Of a DNA stretch of 43,029 bases, positions 24,816 through 32,792 are shown one piece after another. How positions within the stretch are numbered: position 1 is the first letter of the stretch; each line of letters opens with the position of its first letter. Under the pieces are notes generated by a model. It saw nothing but the letters and a program-made list of their open reading frames with translations, made no database searches and was not told the DNA's origin. This DNA is from Prevotella sp. Its GTDB lineage: Bacteria > Bacteroidota > Bacteroidia > Bacteroidales > Bacteroidaceae. The stretch is from the NCBI GenBank assembly GCA_020026195.1, contig JAHHQW010000016.1:1-43029 (forward strand), read 5' to 3'. The translations under genes and the position numbers were made by a program.

Positions 24816-26153
24816 ATGAAAAAGTTTATATCATCAATAGTCCTTTCTTTCTTTGCAGTGTTAGCATTTGCTCAGAGCAATCCTAACCGTCTTCTGGTAG
24901 TGGAGAAAAACCAGCAGTTCAAGGGTTTCCTTGTTGAGAGAATAGATAGTATGTATTTCGACAGAATCGAAGGTCCTGTTAATGTAGCAGTAACAATACA
25001 CGAGTTTAATAACGATGATCCCGAAAATCCTGTTATTACAGCATCTTTCAAGAAAACTAAAGATTGTCACACCTTTAGATTTATAATTCTTCCTAAAGTA
25101 CAGTCTGATGCTTATGCAGATGATGCTACAGTAGCAGCTTTCTTTGCAAATAATCCTACAGAACTGTATTTTGATGACTTTGATCATGGTCAGATTTCAG
25201 GCTTTGGTGCTCTTACACCTGGTGGCGAATATACTATTCTTGCTATGGGTTATGATAAATTTGGTATCGCATGTGAGTCTTCAAAAGCAGAATTCAAAGT
25301 TCCAGCACAGAAACCAGAGGGAAATCCTTCTGTAACATGGACTTTAGACAATGCTACACAGTACGAACTGACTCTCACTATTACACCTAATGCAGATTGC
25401 GACCATTTCTATACCTGCCTGTTCAAGGCTGGCGAGGCACAGGAACAGTTTAAGACATGGGGACCAATGTTTGGTTTTGCAACTCTTGAAGATATGGTTA
25501 AGGGTTTCAGCGGTGAACCTTATTACATAGAAAAGACTCAGACTTGGAAACAGCTCGCTCCTGGTACAGATTATGAAATTTATATCATTCCGTGCGATGC
25601 TTCGGACATTATCGGAGAATCTGTCGTTGCTAACGTTTCAACTAAGAAGATGGGTGGTGAAGGTGTTGCTGAGATGACAATCACTATTGGCGAATTTGGT
25701 CATGAGACCGACCAGGATGGTGTAGTACATTACTATCAGCAGGTTATTTACACACCTAACGACCAGACAGCTGCTCACCGCGACATGATAATTATGAAGT
25801 CTGCTCTGTTAGACGGTACATGGACAGAAGAGAAGGTCGTAGAATATATGAAGAATGAGAAGAATCCTGATTATCCTGCTGGTATGGAAGATCCTTACTG
25901 GGATATCTTCGGTGTAGACGATGTTAAATGGAACGTAGAACCTAACACTGAATACTGTGCTTACTCTATGGGTAAGAATGCCAACGGTGAATGGGGTCCG
26001 CTTACTAAGAAAGAATTTACAACAGGTGCTCCTGTTAATGGCAAAGCTAAGACAATGATTAACAATGTTATTGCTCAGCGTAAGGACTTTAAGTCTGTTA
26101 AGAATGTAAACGGTAAACCTATGATGAAGAAGCAGGTTCGCTTAATAAAGTAG
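24816..26153 (+). CDS. Secreted protein with repeated Ig/FN3-like domains
   Basis: A 445-residue protein with a signal peptide (MKKFISSIVLSFFAVLAFAQ). It starts with NRLLVVEKNQQ and VERIDSMYFDRIEG, echoing the N-terminal motif of its upstream neighbour. It then shows about three repeats of a beta-sandwich-like unit, each with a DxxxFRFxxxP/DCDHFYTCLFK type opening and a closing LTPGGEYTILAMGYD, LAPGTDYEIYIIPCD or VEPNTEYCAYSMGKN. The C-terminus is basic (MMKKQVRLIK) and lacks a clear sorting domain. No enzyme motif is seen, so a surface or periplasmic binding role is possible. It forms a two-gene unit with the 168-residue T9SS protein and ends at the strong terminator at 26194. Confidence 0.75.
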   Translation: MKKFISSIVLSFFAVLAFAQSNPNRLLVVEKNQQFKGFLVERIDSMYFDRIEGPVNVAVTIHEFNNDDPENPVITASFKKTKDCHTFRFIILPKVQSDAYADDATVAAFFANNPTELYFDDFDHGQISGFGALTPGGEYTILAMGYDKFGIACESSKAEFKVPAQKPEGNPSVTWTLDNATQYELTLTITPNADCDHFYTCLFKAGEAQEQFKTWGPMFGFATLEDMVKGFSGEPYYIEKTQTWKQLAPGTDYEIYIIPCDASDIIGESVVANVSTKKMGGEGVAEMTITIGEFGHETDQDGVVHYYQQVIYTPNDQTAAHRDMIIMKSALLDGTWTEEKVVEYMKNEKNPDYPAGMEDPYWDIFGVDDVKWNVEPNTEYCAYSMGKNANGEWGPLTKKEFTTGAPVNGKAKTMINNVIAQRKDFKSVKNVNGKPMMKKQVRLIK

Positions 26154-26193
26154 TTAACTAACTCACAATATATAAGAACTTAAGTTCATGCGA

Positions 26194-26240
26194 ATGCCGC
26201 AGACTGCTGATAACAATTGCAGTCTGCGGCATGTTTTTTA
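26194..26240 (+). terminator. Strong terminator after the 445-residue protein
   Basis: A perfect 14-bp GC-rich stem (26194-26207 with 26219-26232; ATGCCGCAGACTGC and its complement) is followed by GTTTTTTATT. Confidence 0.9.
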
Positions 26241-27039
26241 TTGCTTGTCAGCCCCGTGTTCCATAATGTATTATCATTAGGGTTATTTTCTAGATAATTA
26301 AATATATCTATTTAAATTATGTGGCATATGAATAAAGATATAGTAATTAAGATGATCAGTCTTAAAATAAGGAATTATGAAAGAACTTAAAATTTTGATA
26401 GTGTCAGCTCTCTTTTTATTATTGTTTATATTATAGAACCTAAAATTACAATCATGATTCTAAAGGGTGTACTTCTTTAGAGCATAAAAGTTTTGATACA
26501 TTTGCAAGAAAAGATTTTAAATTATTATATAACAAACTGTATGGCTATTTCGGGAAATATGTTAAATTTATACTCTTTTTATGTGCATTTTGAAAATTGT
26601 ATCAGACTTATTTCAATATTTTTGCATATCAATTTTACAGAATTGTTGTACATCTTTGGTTATACACAAAATTTATTGTCGTATTTTCATTATTGTACCG
26701 GAACTAAATATATATAGGGAAAAGTAAATTTTTCTTATTGTATAGCGTTCTTGTATAAATCCCAATTCTTATTTACTGTAGAGGATCTTATTTAAGAATA
26801 AAGTATAAAATATTAGCTTGCATTAAGCTTAAATGTGTGAAGGAATTGGACAATCTAATGAATATTCTATTAAAAATACAATTTGTTATTGTTTTCATAT
26901 TGTCTTTTGAAGACTTTATTTTTATTTGTTAGGTATCCTAATGTATCCATGTTAGATAACAAACGTGTATTTTTTTGTTTATATGCAAAAATAGTAATTA
27001 GTGCATTTAGCAAAAAGCTCGTTTTTATAATGATAGATT
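26241..27039. other. 800-nt AT-rich stretch with no confident gene
   Basis: The longest open frames are short and low in complexity. A 19-codon frame at 26377-26436 encodes MKELKILIVSALFLLLFIL, which looks like a lone signal or membrane segment; it is followed by a small stem-loop TCTAAAG/CTTTAGA (26459-26481). A TACATTTG -7-like box at 26497-26504 has no credible gene after it. The stretch may be an eroded locus. Confidence 0.4.
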
Positions 27040-27082
27040 AAAATACAGAAAATGCCGTATGCATTAAGTGGCATACGGCATT
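27040..27082 (-). terminator. Terminator of the 707-residue secreted protein gene
   Basis: On the minus strand, a perfect 12-bp stem (27071-27082 with 27051-27062; AATGCCGTATGC and its complement) is followed by TTCTGTATTTT. It lies 19 nt after the stop codon. Confidence 0.85.
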
Positions 27083-27100
27083 CCATTATTGAATATATGT

Positions 27101-29224
27101 TTATTCTATTAATATTTTCTTTGTGAGTGTCCCATCAGCAGATGTTTTGGCTATTACGATATATGCTCCAGCAGGGAGATTCTTTACAGAGATTTCACTA
27201 CCATTGGCAGTTCTAATTACTGCACCTGCAAGTGTGCGTACTTCGAATTTTGCAATACCTGTATATTTAATCATGCCTGCATTGTATGTCAGTTCTGACT
27301 TGTTTTTCTCAATGTCTGTTATGCCTGTTTCTACGTTTGAAATAATCTTAAATGCAGGGCTGACTATCTGTGATTGGTAATTACCAGTTTCATCCTTTAT
27401 GACAATCTTAAGATCAAACCACTGATTGTTTTCTGTACATTCGATGTTGTCCAATGCTGCTTCATAGAAATTACCAAAGTAAGGCATGAATTTCTTTTCA
27501 GGAATTTCATTTATGGCTATATTCTTCCATAAGTTCTGCCCATAAGGTGAATATGAAATTTCGACTGTTGCATCGTCACATGTAAAGTAGCCAATGTATG
27601 TTTCATAATTCATGTGATATTTAAAGTCGCCACCTGTCATGATAAGTTTTGAACCTTCACACTTGTCAAGGCGGTCTGTAATCTCACCAGCTTCATTCTT
27701 GAAAGTAAGCATTTGTATTGTAGGAGCTGAAAAGTCTGGTTTGTTAAGATCGAAGTGAACTTCTGTTTTGTTATATCCTTCTAGACCGTCAACTTTTATG
27801 AGTGGGGTATTGATCGTTGTTTTTGTTGTACCATCGCTTTCAATTTCTTCGTAAAAATCAGCCACGTAGGCTTCGCCTTCATATAATTCACCATAACGAC
27901 CTGTGAAGAAATGTGTGTCCCAACCTTCAACATAGCCATTGTTATCATATCTAAGTGCACGGAAAGATGTTACAGGACAATTGTTTCCGAATGTCATTGT
28001 TCCATCGGCACTTTCAAAAGAAAATTCAGGGTGACCTGGGTAATATTTTGTATCGACAAGTCCTTCGGGAACATTAAATCCGCCCCAGTCAATGTCGGCA
28101 CCTGCATTGATATATTTTATACCATTTTTATCACCTAACATAGCACAGCATATTGTGCCATAATAGTTGGTGTATTTACCATATTCATCTTCTACAACTT
28201 CATAATAGTTAGATAGGATAGGGGCAAATATAACGTTAACCTTATCTGATGAATTTACATCTGATTCAGGACAGTACATAAAATTTGTAACCTTCTTATC
28301 CTGAGAAGTCCCCTTTAAAGCAAAACCTTTTTCGCCTGCTATTGATAGACCGTCGTAAAGAAGTGTAAAATTATATCCAGGAACCAATGCATTTGGATCA
28401 CCGTTCATAAGATCGTTTACATTTACAGTTGTAACACACTTAACTAGGTCGTCGCCATTGAAATTTTGTCTCATACCGGGTTCAATTTTTGTGCAACCGT
28501 ATTTATATGTATATGTAGTACCATTTGCATTTATGTTTGTTCCGTGTGCTACAATATAGTCATTGCTAAGATCGTTGACAAAAAATTCCATTTGGTAATT
28601 CATAGGCATGTAACCGAGGCTTATAATCATGCCTGTCATTCCATAATCTTTATGCATAAATGATGTTACCTTTGACATACTTTCAGCTGTACCTTTTTCT
28701 ACAAGTTTGCTGCCGTCGTAGATGTCCATGAAAAGTTCTTTGTTATTTTCGTCATAGAATTTAAACGTAATATCATTTTTCGCATCTTCTTGATTAAAGA
28801 TGTAGACTTCACCATCTTTAACTGTAATATCTTCTTTGAATACATAGTATGTTGTTTTTCCAGAGTATGATATAAACATGTCATACGTTCCTTCCGGAAC
28901 TGTTATTTTTTTCTCGTCGTTTCCATTCATGTAATCGACATATTTGAAGTCTTTATTATATACAGATATTTGAGAAGGTGTTATACCTTTCTGAGAAAGA
29001 CTTTTAACTGTAAAGCTTACTTCTGCACTAGCGGTGGATTTTGCTGCCATCTTAGGAGCATACAGTGAAACACTTTCATTTACTTTTACTTTTTCAAGAT
29101 TAAGGTCCCGTGGAAGAACAATCTTAGAGTACGTTTTTTTTACATTAGCTTTTTGAGCATAGGTGCTTGTTAATGGAAGCATAGCAAAAGCTGCTAAAAT
29201 GCATAAAGATTTAATAGTTTTCAT
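27101..29224 (-). CDS. Large secreted protein with a T9SS type A sorting domain
   Basis: Using the ATG at 29224 the product has 707 residues and a standard signal peptide (MKTIKSLCILAAFAMLP..STYAQ). The longer frame to 29467 would put 81 residues of AT-rich, hydrophobic composition before this signal and would start upstream of the promoter at 29254-29284, so it is rejected. The mature part is beta-rich; an early segment reads ITVPEGTYDMFISYSG and a tail-proximal part has FDLKIVIKDETGNYQSQ. The last 65 residues (GITDIEKNKSELTYN .. KFEVRTLAGAVIR .. LPAGAYIVIAKT .. KKILIE) form a clear T9SS sorting domain. No catalytic motif or named domain is recognised; a surface protein of unknown function. 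Confidence 0.85.
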   Translation of the reverse strand: MKTIKSLCILAAFAMLPLTSTYAQKANVKKTYSKIVLPRDLNLEKVKVNESVSLYAPKMAAKSTASAEVSFTVKSLSQKGITPSQISVYNKDFKYVDYMNGNDEKKITVPEGTYDMFISYSGKTTYYVFKEDITVKDGEVYIFNQEDAKNDITFKFYDENNKELFMDIYDGSKLVEKGTAESMSKVTSFMHKDYGMTGMIISLGYMPMNYQMEFFVNDLSNDYIVAHGTNINANGTTYTYKYGCTKIEPGMRQNFNGDDLVKCVTTVNVNDLMNGDPNALVPGYNFTLLYDGLSIAGEKGFALKGTSQDKKVTNFMYCPESDVNSSDKVNVIFAPILSNYYEVVEDEYGKYTNYYGTICCAMLGDKNGIKYINAGADIDWGGFNVPEGLVDTKYYPGHPEFSFESADGTMTFGNNCPVTSFRALRYDNNGYVEGWDTHFFTGRYGELYEGEAYVADFYEEIESDGTTKTTINTPLIKVDGLEGYNKTEVHFDLNKPDFSAPTIQMLTFKNEAGEITDRLDKCEGSKLIMTGGDFKYHMNYETYIGYFTCDDATVEISYSPYGQNLWKNIAINEIPEKKFMPYFGNFYEAALDNIECTENNQWFDLKIVIKDETGNYQSQIVSPAFKIISNVETGITDIEKNKSELTYNAGMIKYTGIAKFEVRTLAGAVIRTANGSEISVKNLPAGAYIVIAKTSADGTLTKKILIE

Positions 29225-29253
29225 GAGTACTGTAGTTTTATATATGTTTTGTG

Positions 29254-29284
29254 CAAATATATATATATTATCAATTGATGCCAA
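29254..29284 (-). promoter_or_regulatory. Promoter of the 707-residue secreted protein gene
   Basis: On the minus strand: TTG at 29284-29282, a 20-nt spacer and TATATTTG at 29261-29254, 29 nt before the ATG. It fixes the start codon choice. Confidence 0.6.
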
Positions 29285-29443
29285 ATAAAAAAGGATTATA
29301 ATTGCACTTTGGTATGTATTTGAGATGAAAAGGTGCGTTAATGTAAGGAGATGTGTGTGATTTGCTAACACGGAAAACGAATCGTATATCCAAGCAATGC
29401 TTGAATTTCTAATTTTTCTATTTAATACATTGGTATAAAAATA

Positions 29444-29476
29444 TATAGTACGATAGTGTGTCATCATCGTACTATA
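29444..29476 (-). terminator. Inverted repeat after the parA-partner operon (terminator or site)
   Basis: A perfect 11-bp inverted repeat, TATAGTACGAT (29444-29454) / ATCGTACTATA (29466-29476), with an 11-nt loop. On the minus strand it is followed by TATTTTTATA, so it may end the operon. A protein-binding site is the alternative. Confidence 0.55.
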
Positions 29477-29530
29477 AATATATGCAAGGACATAACTGTT
29501 GTCTTTGCAAGATCATAAATATAAAAAATA

Positions 29531-29884
29531 TTAAAGGGTGTTCATAAGGTCCTCGTTTTCCTCTATGTATGACATGATTATGGCAGCAGCCAGAGAACGA
29601 AGAGGTATATTACGGTCAGAGTTGGCGCGGATAATTTCAAGTTTCTTTTTAACCTCCTTCGGCAACCATATAGCTGCACCCTGTTCGCTTATGCCGATAT
29701 ACTTCTCAAGATTGGTTTCAAAAGTCTTTTTAGTAGCAGCTTTGCTTCTTCTTGTTTTTGTAGCACCTTCTTTATTCTGTTTCTTGTCCTCTTCTTCGCT
29801 GTTAGTAATCTCTCTTACTATTTCGTCGAGTCCCATGTTTGCTAACGGGTTCTCTATTGCCGGAACATCTTTCTTGTTTGCCAT
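29531..29884 (-). CDS. Small ParA-partner protein, probable DNA-binding C-terminus
   Basis: A 117-residue protein with an acidic N-terminal third, a central basic stretch (KTRRSKAATKK, about residues 43-53), and a C-terminal region AIWLPKEVKKKLEIIRAN..IPLRSLAAAIIMSYIEEN. The C-terminal pattern (short strand, then two helices) resembles the ribbon-helix-helix/DUF3408-like proteins found beside ParA homologues in Bacteroidetes plasmids and conjugative transposons. It lies 4 nt after the ParA gene and is cotranscribed. The likely role is the centromere-binding or autoregulatory partner of ParA; this is by analogy. No other plasmid or transfer genes are present here. Confidence 0.7.
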   Translation of the reverse strand: MANKKDVPAIENPLANMGLDEIVREITNSEEEDKKQNKEGATKTRRSKAATKKTFETNLEKYIGISEQGAAIWLPKEVKKKLEIIRANSDRNIPLRSLAAAIIMSYIEENEDLMNTL

Positions 29885-29888
29885 GATA

Positions 29889-30545
29889 TTACTTGTTTAA
29901 GTCTGTTACGCTGAGTATAGTGTTGAATGCATCTCCAATGGCATTCATCTGATTTTTATCGAGTTTGTAAAGAGTATTGTATCTCTTAATTGTTACAGTC
30001 TGTTTGATTCTTGGAAGAACTGTACCTATAATGCCGAGTATCTCCGTAGTCTGAGTGCGCTGTCTAAGTTCTTCAGCTTTCCTTTCAGAAACATTGATTC
30101 GATTCGGTGCAAATATAAGCTGTGCATTAGAAATCTTTTTGAGAGCCTTTACAAAGATACCAGTAGCGTCTACTGTATCAGCATCAAATGACATAGGGAT
30201 TACAGCAACGTCTGCCATACTGTAAATATATGCCAGGTTCTTGTCGTTAAGGTTACCCGGACAGTCGATGAGGACAACACCGGGTACTTTCTTTACCTTC
30301 TTTATTGTCTCTGCAAGACTGTTGGATTCAGAAGTATCAAGAATCTCAACCGCCCATGGAGCCTGTGCATCGGTGTCTACATCTTTTTCTCTCTGTCTGT
30401 GACGGTGGAGCGATGCCTGTAAGTCAGCATCAAGCACGAACACTGGAATCCCTTTTTCTGCAAGATAACTTGCGAACAAAGAACACAGTGTCGTCTTGCC
30501 AACACCGCCTTTTATATTACTGAACAGAAATATTTTATTTTCCAT
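29889..30545 (-). CDS. ParA/MinD-family ATPase
   Basis: The 218-residue product has the deviant Walker A motif KGGVGKTT (residues 12-19, with the signature lysine Lys12), the A' motif VFVLDADLQAS and Walker B VVLIDCPGN. It lacks an N-terminal helix-turn-helix, so it is a short, type Ib-like ParA rather than a chromosomal Soj with a regulatory arm. Such ATPases move or position DNA or protein cargo on the nucleoid. It is the first gene of a two-gene unit with the small partner. The unit lies on the 3' side of tRNA-Arg, with palindromic AT-rich sites upstream. No replication initiator or integrase is near, so it may be a chromosomal orphan or a remnant of an integrated element. Confidence 0.9.
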   Translation of the reverse strand: MENKIFLFSNIKGGVGKTTLCSLFASYLAEKGIPVFVLDADLQASLHRHRQREKDVDTDAQAPWAVEILDTSESNSLAETIKKVKKVPGVVLIDCPGNLNDKNLAYIYSMADVAVIPMSFDADTVDATGIFVKALKKISNAQLIFAPNRINVSERKAEELRQRTQTTEILGIIGTVLPRIKQTVTIKRYNTLYKLDKNQMNAIGDAFNTILSVTDLNK

Positions 30546-30551
30546 TATTCC

Positions 30552-30565
30552 TATATAATTATATA
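30552..30565. repeat. 14-bp palindrome between parA promoter and start (operator candidate)
   Basis: TATATAATTATATA is a perfect palindrome lying between the -7 element (30577-30584) and the parA ATG. Its 10-bp core recurs in the inverted repeat at 30618-30647. Confidence 0.5.
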
Positions 30566-30576
30566 CATTTATGCTG

Positions 30577-30584
30577 CAAATATA
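30577..30584 (-). promoter_or_regulatory. -7 element of the parA-partner operon
   Basis: Reads TATATTTG on the minus strand, 31 nt before the start codon. No clean -33 TTG is visible. Confidence 0.5.
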
Positions 30585-30617
30585 CTGATTATAGGTGAAC
30601 TATGAAAATATTTTGCT

Positions 30618-30647
30618 TATATAATTATTTACCAGACTAATTATATA
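30618..30647. repeat. Perfect 10-10-10 inverted repeat upstream of parA (parS-like candidate)
   Basis: TATATAATTA (30618-30627), a 10-nt spacer (TTTACCAGAC), then TAATTATATA (30638-30647). The half-site also forms most of the palindrome at 30552-30565. It may be the binding site of the small partner protein. Confidence 0.5.
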
Positions 30648-30725
30648 AATATATATATTGTCGTAAATATCTAAAGTTCAGATGTTAATTATTGACTAAT
30701 TAAATATAATGTTTACCATGATAAA

Positions 30726-30760
30726 ATAAAAGCGTCATTCCAAGTATAATGGAATGACGC
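30726..30760 (-). terminator. Terminator after tRNA-Arg
   Basis: On the minus strand a perfect 10-bp stem GCGTCATTCC / GGAATGACGC with a 9-nt loop is followed by TTTTATTTTAT. It begins directly after the tRNA 3' end. Confidence 0.85.
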
Positions 30761-30764
30761 CTTG

Positions 30765-30838
30765 TGACCCGGGTGGGATTCAAACCCACGACCGTCAGAA
30801 CCGGAATCTGCTACTCTATTCAGCTGAGCTACCGGGCC
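30765..30838 (-). tRNA. tRNA-Arg (anticodon CCG)
   Basis: A 74-nt cloverleaf on the minus strand. The acceptor GGCCCGG pairs with CCGGGTC (one G-U) and is followed by discriminator A. The D arm is GCTC..GAGT, the anticodon arm GCAGA-TTCCGGT-TCTGA (anticodon CCG, top pair mismatched), the variable loop is 5 nt, and the T arm is GTGGG-TTTGAAT-CCCAC. It reads CGG arginine codons. The 3' CCA is not encoded. Confidence 0.93.
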
Positions 30839-30849
30839 TTATTGGTATG

Positions 30850-30880
30850 CAAATGTAGATAAATTTAATGAAGTATGCAA
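30850..30880 (-). promoter_or_regulatory. Promoter of tRNA-Arg
   Basis: On the minus strand: TTG at 30880-30878, a 20-nt spacer and TACATTTG at 30857-30850, 11 nt before the mature tRNA. Confidence 0.6.
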
Positions 30881-30904
30881 ATTAATCAGAAGACAAATAA
30901 AACA

Positions 30905-30954
30905 AAATAAAGACAGGATAAGTCATGTCTTCGGCATGTTTTCATCCTGTCTTT
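30905..30954 (-). terminator. Terminator after bcp
   Basis: A perfect 11-bp stem ATCCTGTCTTT/AAAGACAGGAT (30909-30919 with 30944-30954) encloses a smaller CATG hairpin; the minus strand continues into TATTTTG. It is 12 nt after the bcp stop. Confidence 0.8.
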
Positions 30955-30966
30955 ACTCGTATGTCT

Positions 30967-31419
30967 TTATCCGAGAATTTGTTGAGCGTGCTCCTTCACC
31001 TTAACCTCCTTAGGAGTGATGATACGTTCTACGATACCTTCCTCGTTGATGAGGAACGTAGTGCGGAAAGTGCCCATGTAAGTACGACCGCACATCTTTT
31101 TTTCGCCCCATACGCCGAACTCCTCAACAAGTTTCTTGTCTGTATCAGCAATGAGAGAGAATGGAAGTTCGTGTTTGGCAATGAAGTTCTGGTGCTTCTT
31201 TTCGTCGTCGACACTTACGCCCAGTACCTCATAACCTTTAGCACGCAGTTCGCTGTAGTTGTCTCTCAGGTTGCATGCCTCGTTAGTACAGCCGGGAGTC
31301 ATATCTTTCGGATAGAAGTACAGTACAAGTTTCTTACCGGCATATACACTGCTCTTTATTTCATTACCATTCTGATCCTTACCAAGAATCTCAGGAATTT
31401 TATCACCAACTTTAATCAT
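30967..31419 (-). CDS. bcp: Thioredoxin-dependent thiol peroxidase (Bcp/PrxQ)
   Basis: The 150-residue peroxiredoxin reduces hydrogen peroxide and organic hydroperoxides. The peroxidatic cysteine is in YPKDMTPGCTNEACNLRD (Cys44), with a second cysteine five residues later (Cys49). That spacing is the atypical two-cysteine arrangement of E. coli Bcp. The rest of the thioredoxin fold is intact (VLGVSVDDEKKHQNF, LPFSLIADTD, RTTFLINEEGIV). No signal peptide, so it is cytoplasmic. It is transcribed alone; a TATCTTTG -7 element lies at 31464-31471. Confidence 0.96.
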   Translation of the reverse strand: MIKVGDKIPEILGKDQNGNEIKSSVYAGKKLVLYFYPKDMTPGCTNEACNLRDNYSELRAKGYEVLGVSVDDEKKHQNFIAKHELPFSLIADTDKKLVEEFGVWGEKKMCGRTYMGTFRTTFLINEEGIVERIITPKEVKVKEHAQQILG

Positions 31420-31463
31420 TTCGTTTAGTTATTTAAAAGGTTTATATATGTGATTTATATCTG

Positions 31464-31492
31464 CAAAGATAATTATGTTTTTCGAAAATCAA
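31464..31492 (-). promoter_or_regulatory. Promoter of bcp
   Basis: On the minus strand: TTTG near 31493-31490, an 18-nt spacer and TATCTTTG at 31471-31464. The spacer is slightly short. Confidence 0.45.
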
Positions 31493-31535
31493 AGATTGTA
31501 ATTGCAGAATATCTATAATGTTTACAAAAATGCAT

Positions 31536-31564
31536 AATAAAAGGCCGTGCCTCACGGCACAGCC
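31536..31564 (-). terminator. Terminator after the BtuF-like gene
   Basis: On the minus strand, stem GGCTGTGCC / GGCACGGCC (9 bp, one G-U) with a 4-nt loop is followed by TTTTATTA. Confidence 0.8.
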
Positions 31565-31606
31565 TCCCCAAATTTTGAATAAACTTATATAATAATACAC
31601 GTACGG

Positions 31607-32731
31607 TTATTCTAATTTTTTATAGTATGGCATTTCATTAAAGTCCTTCGCAGGATGGAAAATGCCAACAAGGTTTTTCAACAGACGTTCCGGATGGAAC
31701 GGTGTCTCTTCGTAAAAACCAGTCACCGAAGTGTCACAACAAAAAATCTTTTTAGTGCGTATGGGTGCGAATTCCTTGTAATCCGGATCAAGTCCGGCAA
31801 GTGTTTCATATCCCATCTTATAGCCGTTAAAGCTACTGTTATATTTTATCAGCCAGTAGTCAGCATTCTGACATCTGTCAAGTACCGTCTCGTCGGATAC
31901 CGTTACAGAACCACTCTGAGGTAAGTCGGCAAATAGGTAATCAGCTCCTGCTTCCTTCAAGAAAATGCTTATGGTGCTTCTGCCTCCGGGAACCATCCAT
32001 TGTGAACCTAACTTGATGTCGGTGAACACTGTAGGACGCTTTTCCTTCAAGTCGGCGATACTGTCTTTCAGTCCGTTGTATTCTTTCTCAATTTCGGCAA
32101 ACGAATCGTAAGCCATATCTTTGCAACCATATAGAATGCCGTAGAATTTCATCCATTCGGCTCTTGCCAGCGGAGATACTTCCATGTAATCGGCACATTC
32201 TATGATAGGGATGCCTGTCTTTTCGAGTTTTGCATAACTGCTGTTGTTCTCATAAGGCGACATCAGAATAGCATCGGGCATAGTCTCTATCAGCTTCTCT
32301 ATTTCAGGCTGCATCGAATTGCCCAGGTCGCTTATCTTACCGTCCTTTACCAGCTGCTGAACCTCAGGAATCATGATGAAAGGAACATCGTAAGTGCCAG
32401 TCACCGACGGCAGTCTGTTCCATTCGCTGAGCAGTGCAAGATGAACCGATGAGCACACGACACTCTTTTTAAGAGGAACCTTTACCACTGTTCCTTCTGG
32501 AAGGTTCTCAGGTTCCGGCTTTGTCCTGTCAACAAGTATGTACTGATGTAAAACCTTCGTGGTGTCCCACGGATTAGTTATTACTGCCTTCACAAAATCT
32601 TCGTTCTGCTGCATCTTAAGCAGCGATGTATACGAACACTCTATGTCGATGCCCTTTTCTTGAACTGCTTTGTTGCATGATGCCATGACAAGGCATATCA
32701 AAAGGAACAGAATACTTGTTCTTGTCTTCAT
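31607..32731 (-). CDS. BtuF-like cobalamin ABC transporter substrate-binding lipoprotein
   Basis: The 374-residue product has a lipoprotein signal with lipobox VMASC (Cys19). The rest fits a type III periplasmic binding protein: an N-lobe with VVCSSVHLALLSEWN, a long bridging helix (about 215-245) and a C-lobe with GGRSTISIFLKEAGADYLF. Relatives bind vitamin B12, haem or iron chelates. A cobalamin riboswitch lies directly upstream, which strongly favours corrinoid. No permease (BtuC) or ATPase (BtuD) gene is next to it; the gene stands alone between terminators, so the partner components must be elsewhere, or the protein acts as a scavenger. It is the only gene under this riboswitch in the window. 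Confidence 0.87.
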   Translation of the reverse strand: MKTRTSILFLLICLVMASCNKAVQEKGIDIECSYTSLLKMQQNEDFVKAVITNPWDTTKVLHQYILVDRTKPEPENLPEGTVVKVPLKKSVVCSSVHLALLSEWNRLPSVTGTYDVPFIMIPEVQQLVKDGKISDLGNSMQPEIEKLIETMPDAILMSPYENNSSYAKLEKTGIPIIECADYMEVSPLARAEWMKFYGILYGCKDMAYDSFAEIEKEYNGLKDSIADLKEKRPTVFTDIKLGSQWMVPGGRSTISIFLKEAGADYLFADLPQSGSVTVSDETVLDRCQNADYWLIKYNSSFNGYKMGYETLAGLDPDYKEFAPIRTKKIFCCDTSVTGFYEETPFHPERLLKNLVGIFHPAKDFNEMPYYKKLE

Positions 32732-32792
32732 ATCAAAGTCTGTGTTGTGTCCGAGAATCTTACATCGAGAGAATCAGACTATTTATAAATGT

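Noticed and set aside
26493..26717. 74-codon frame in the gene-free stretch
   Set aside because: Composition is typical of translated AT-rich noise, with no recognisable motif; the upstream TACATTTG box overlaps its start.
29225..29467. N-terminal extension of the 707-residue secreted protein
   Set aside because: It would precede the signal peptide and begin upstream of a good promoter (29254-29284).
29538..29900. 120-codon frame antisense to the ParA-partner gene
   Set aside because: It mirrors a better-supported gene that is coupled to parA by a 4-nt gap.
29444..30838. Integrated element with attachment repeats at tRNA-Arg
   Set aside because: No second copy of the tRNA 3' end was seen within the window, and no integrase gene is present.
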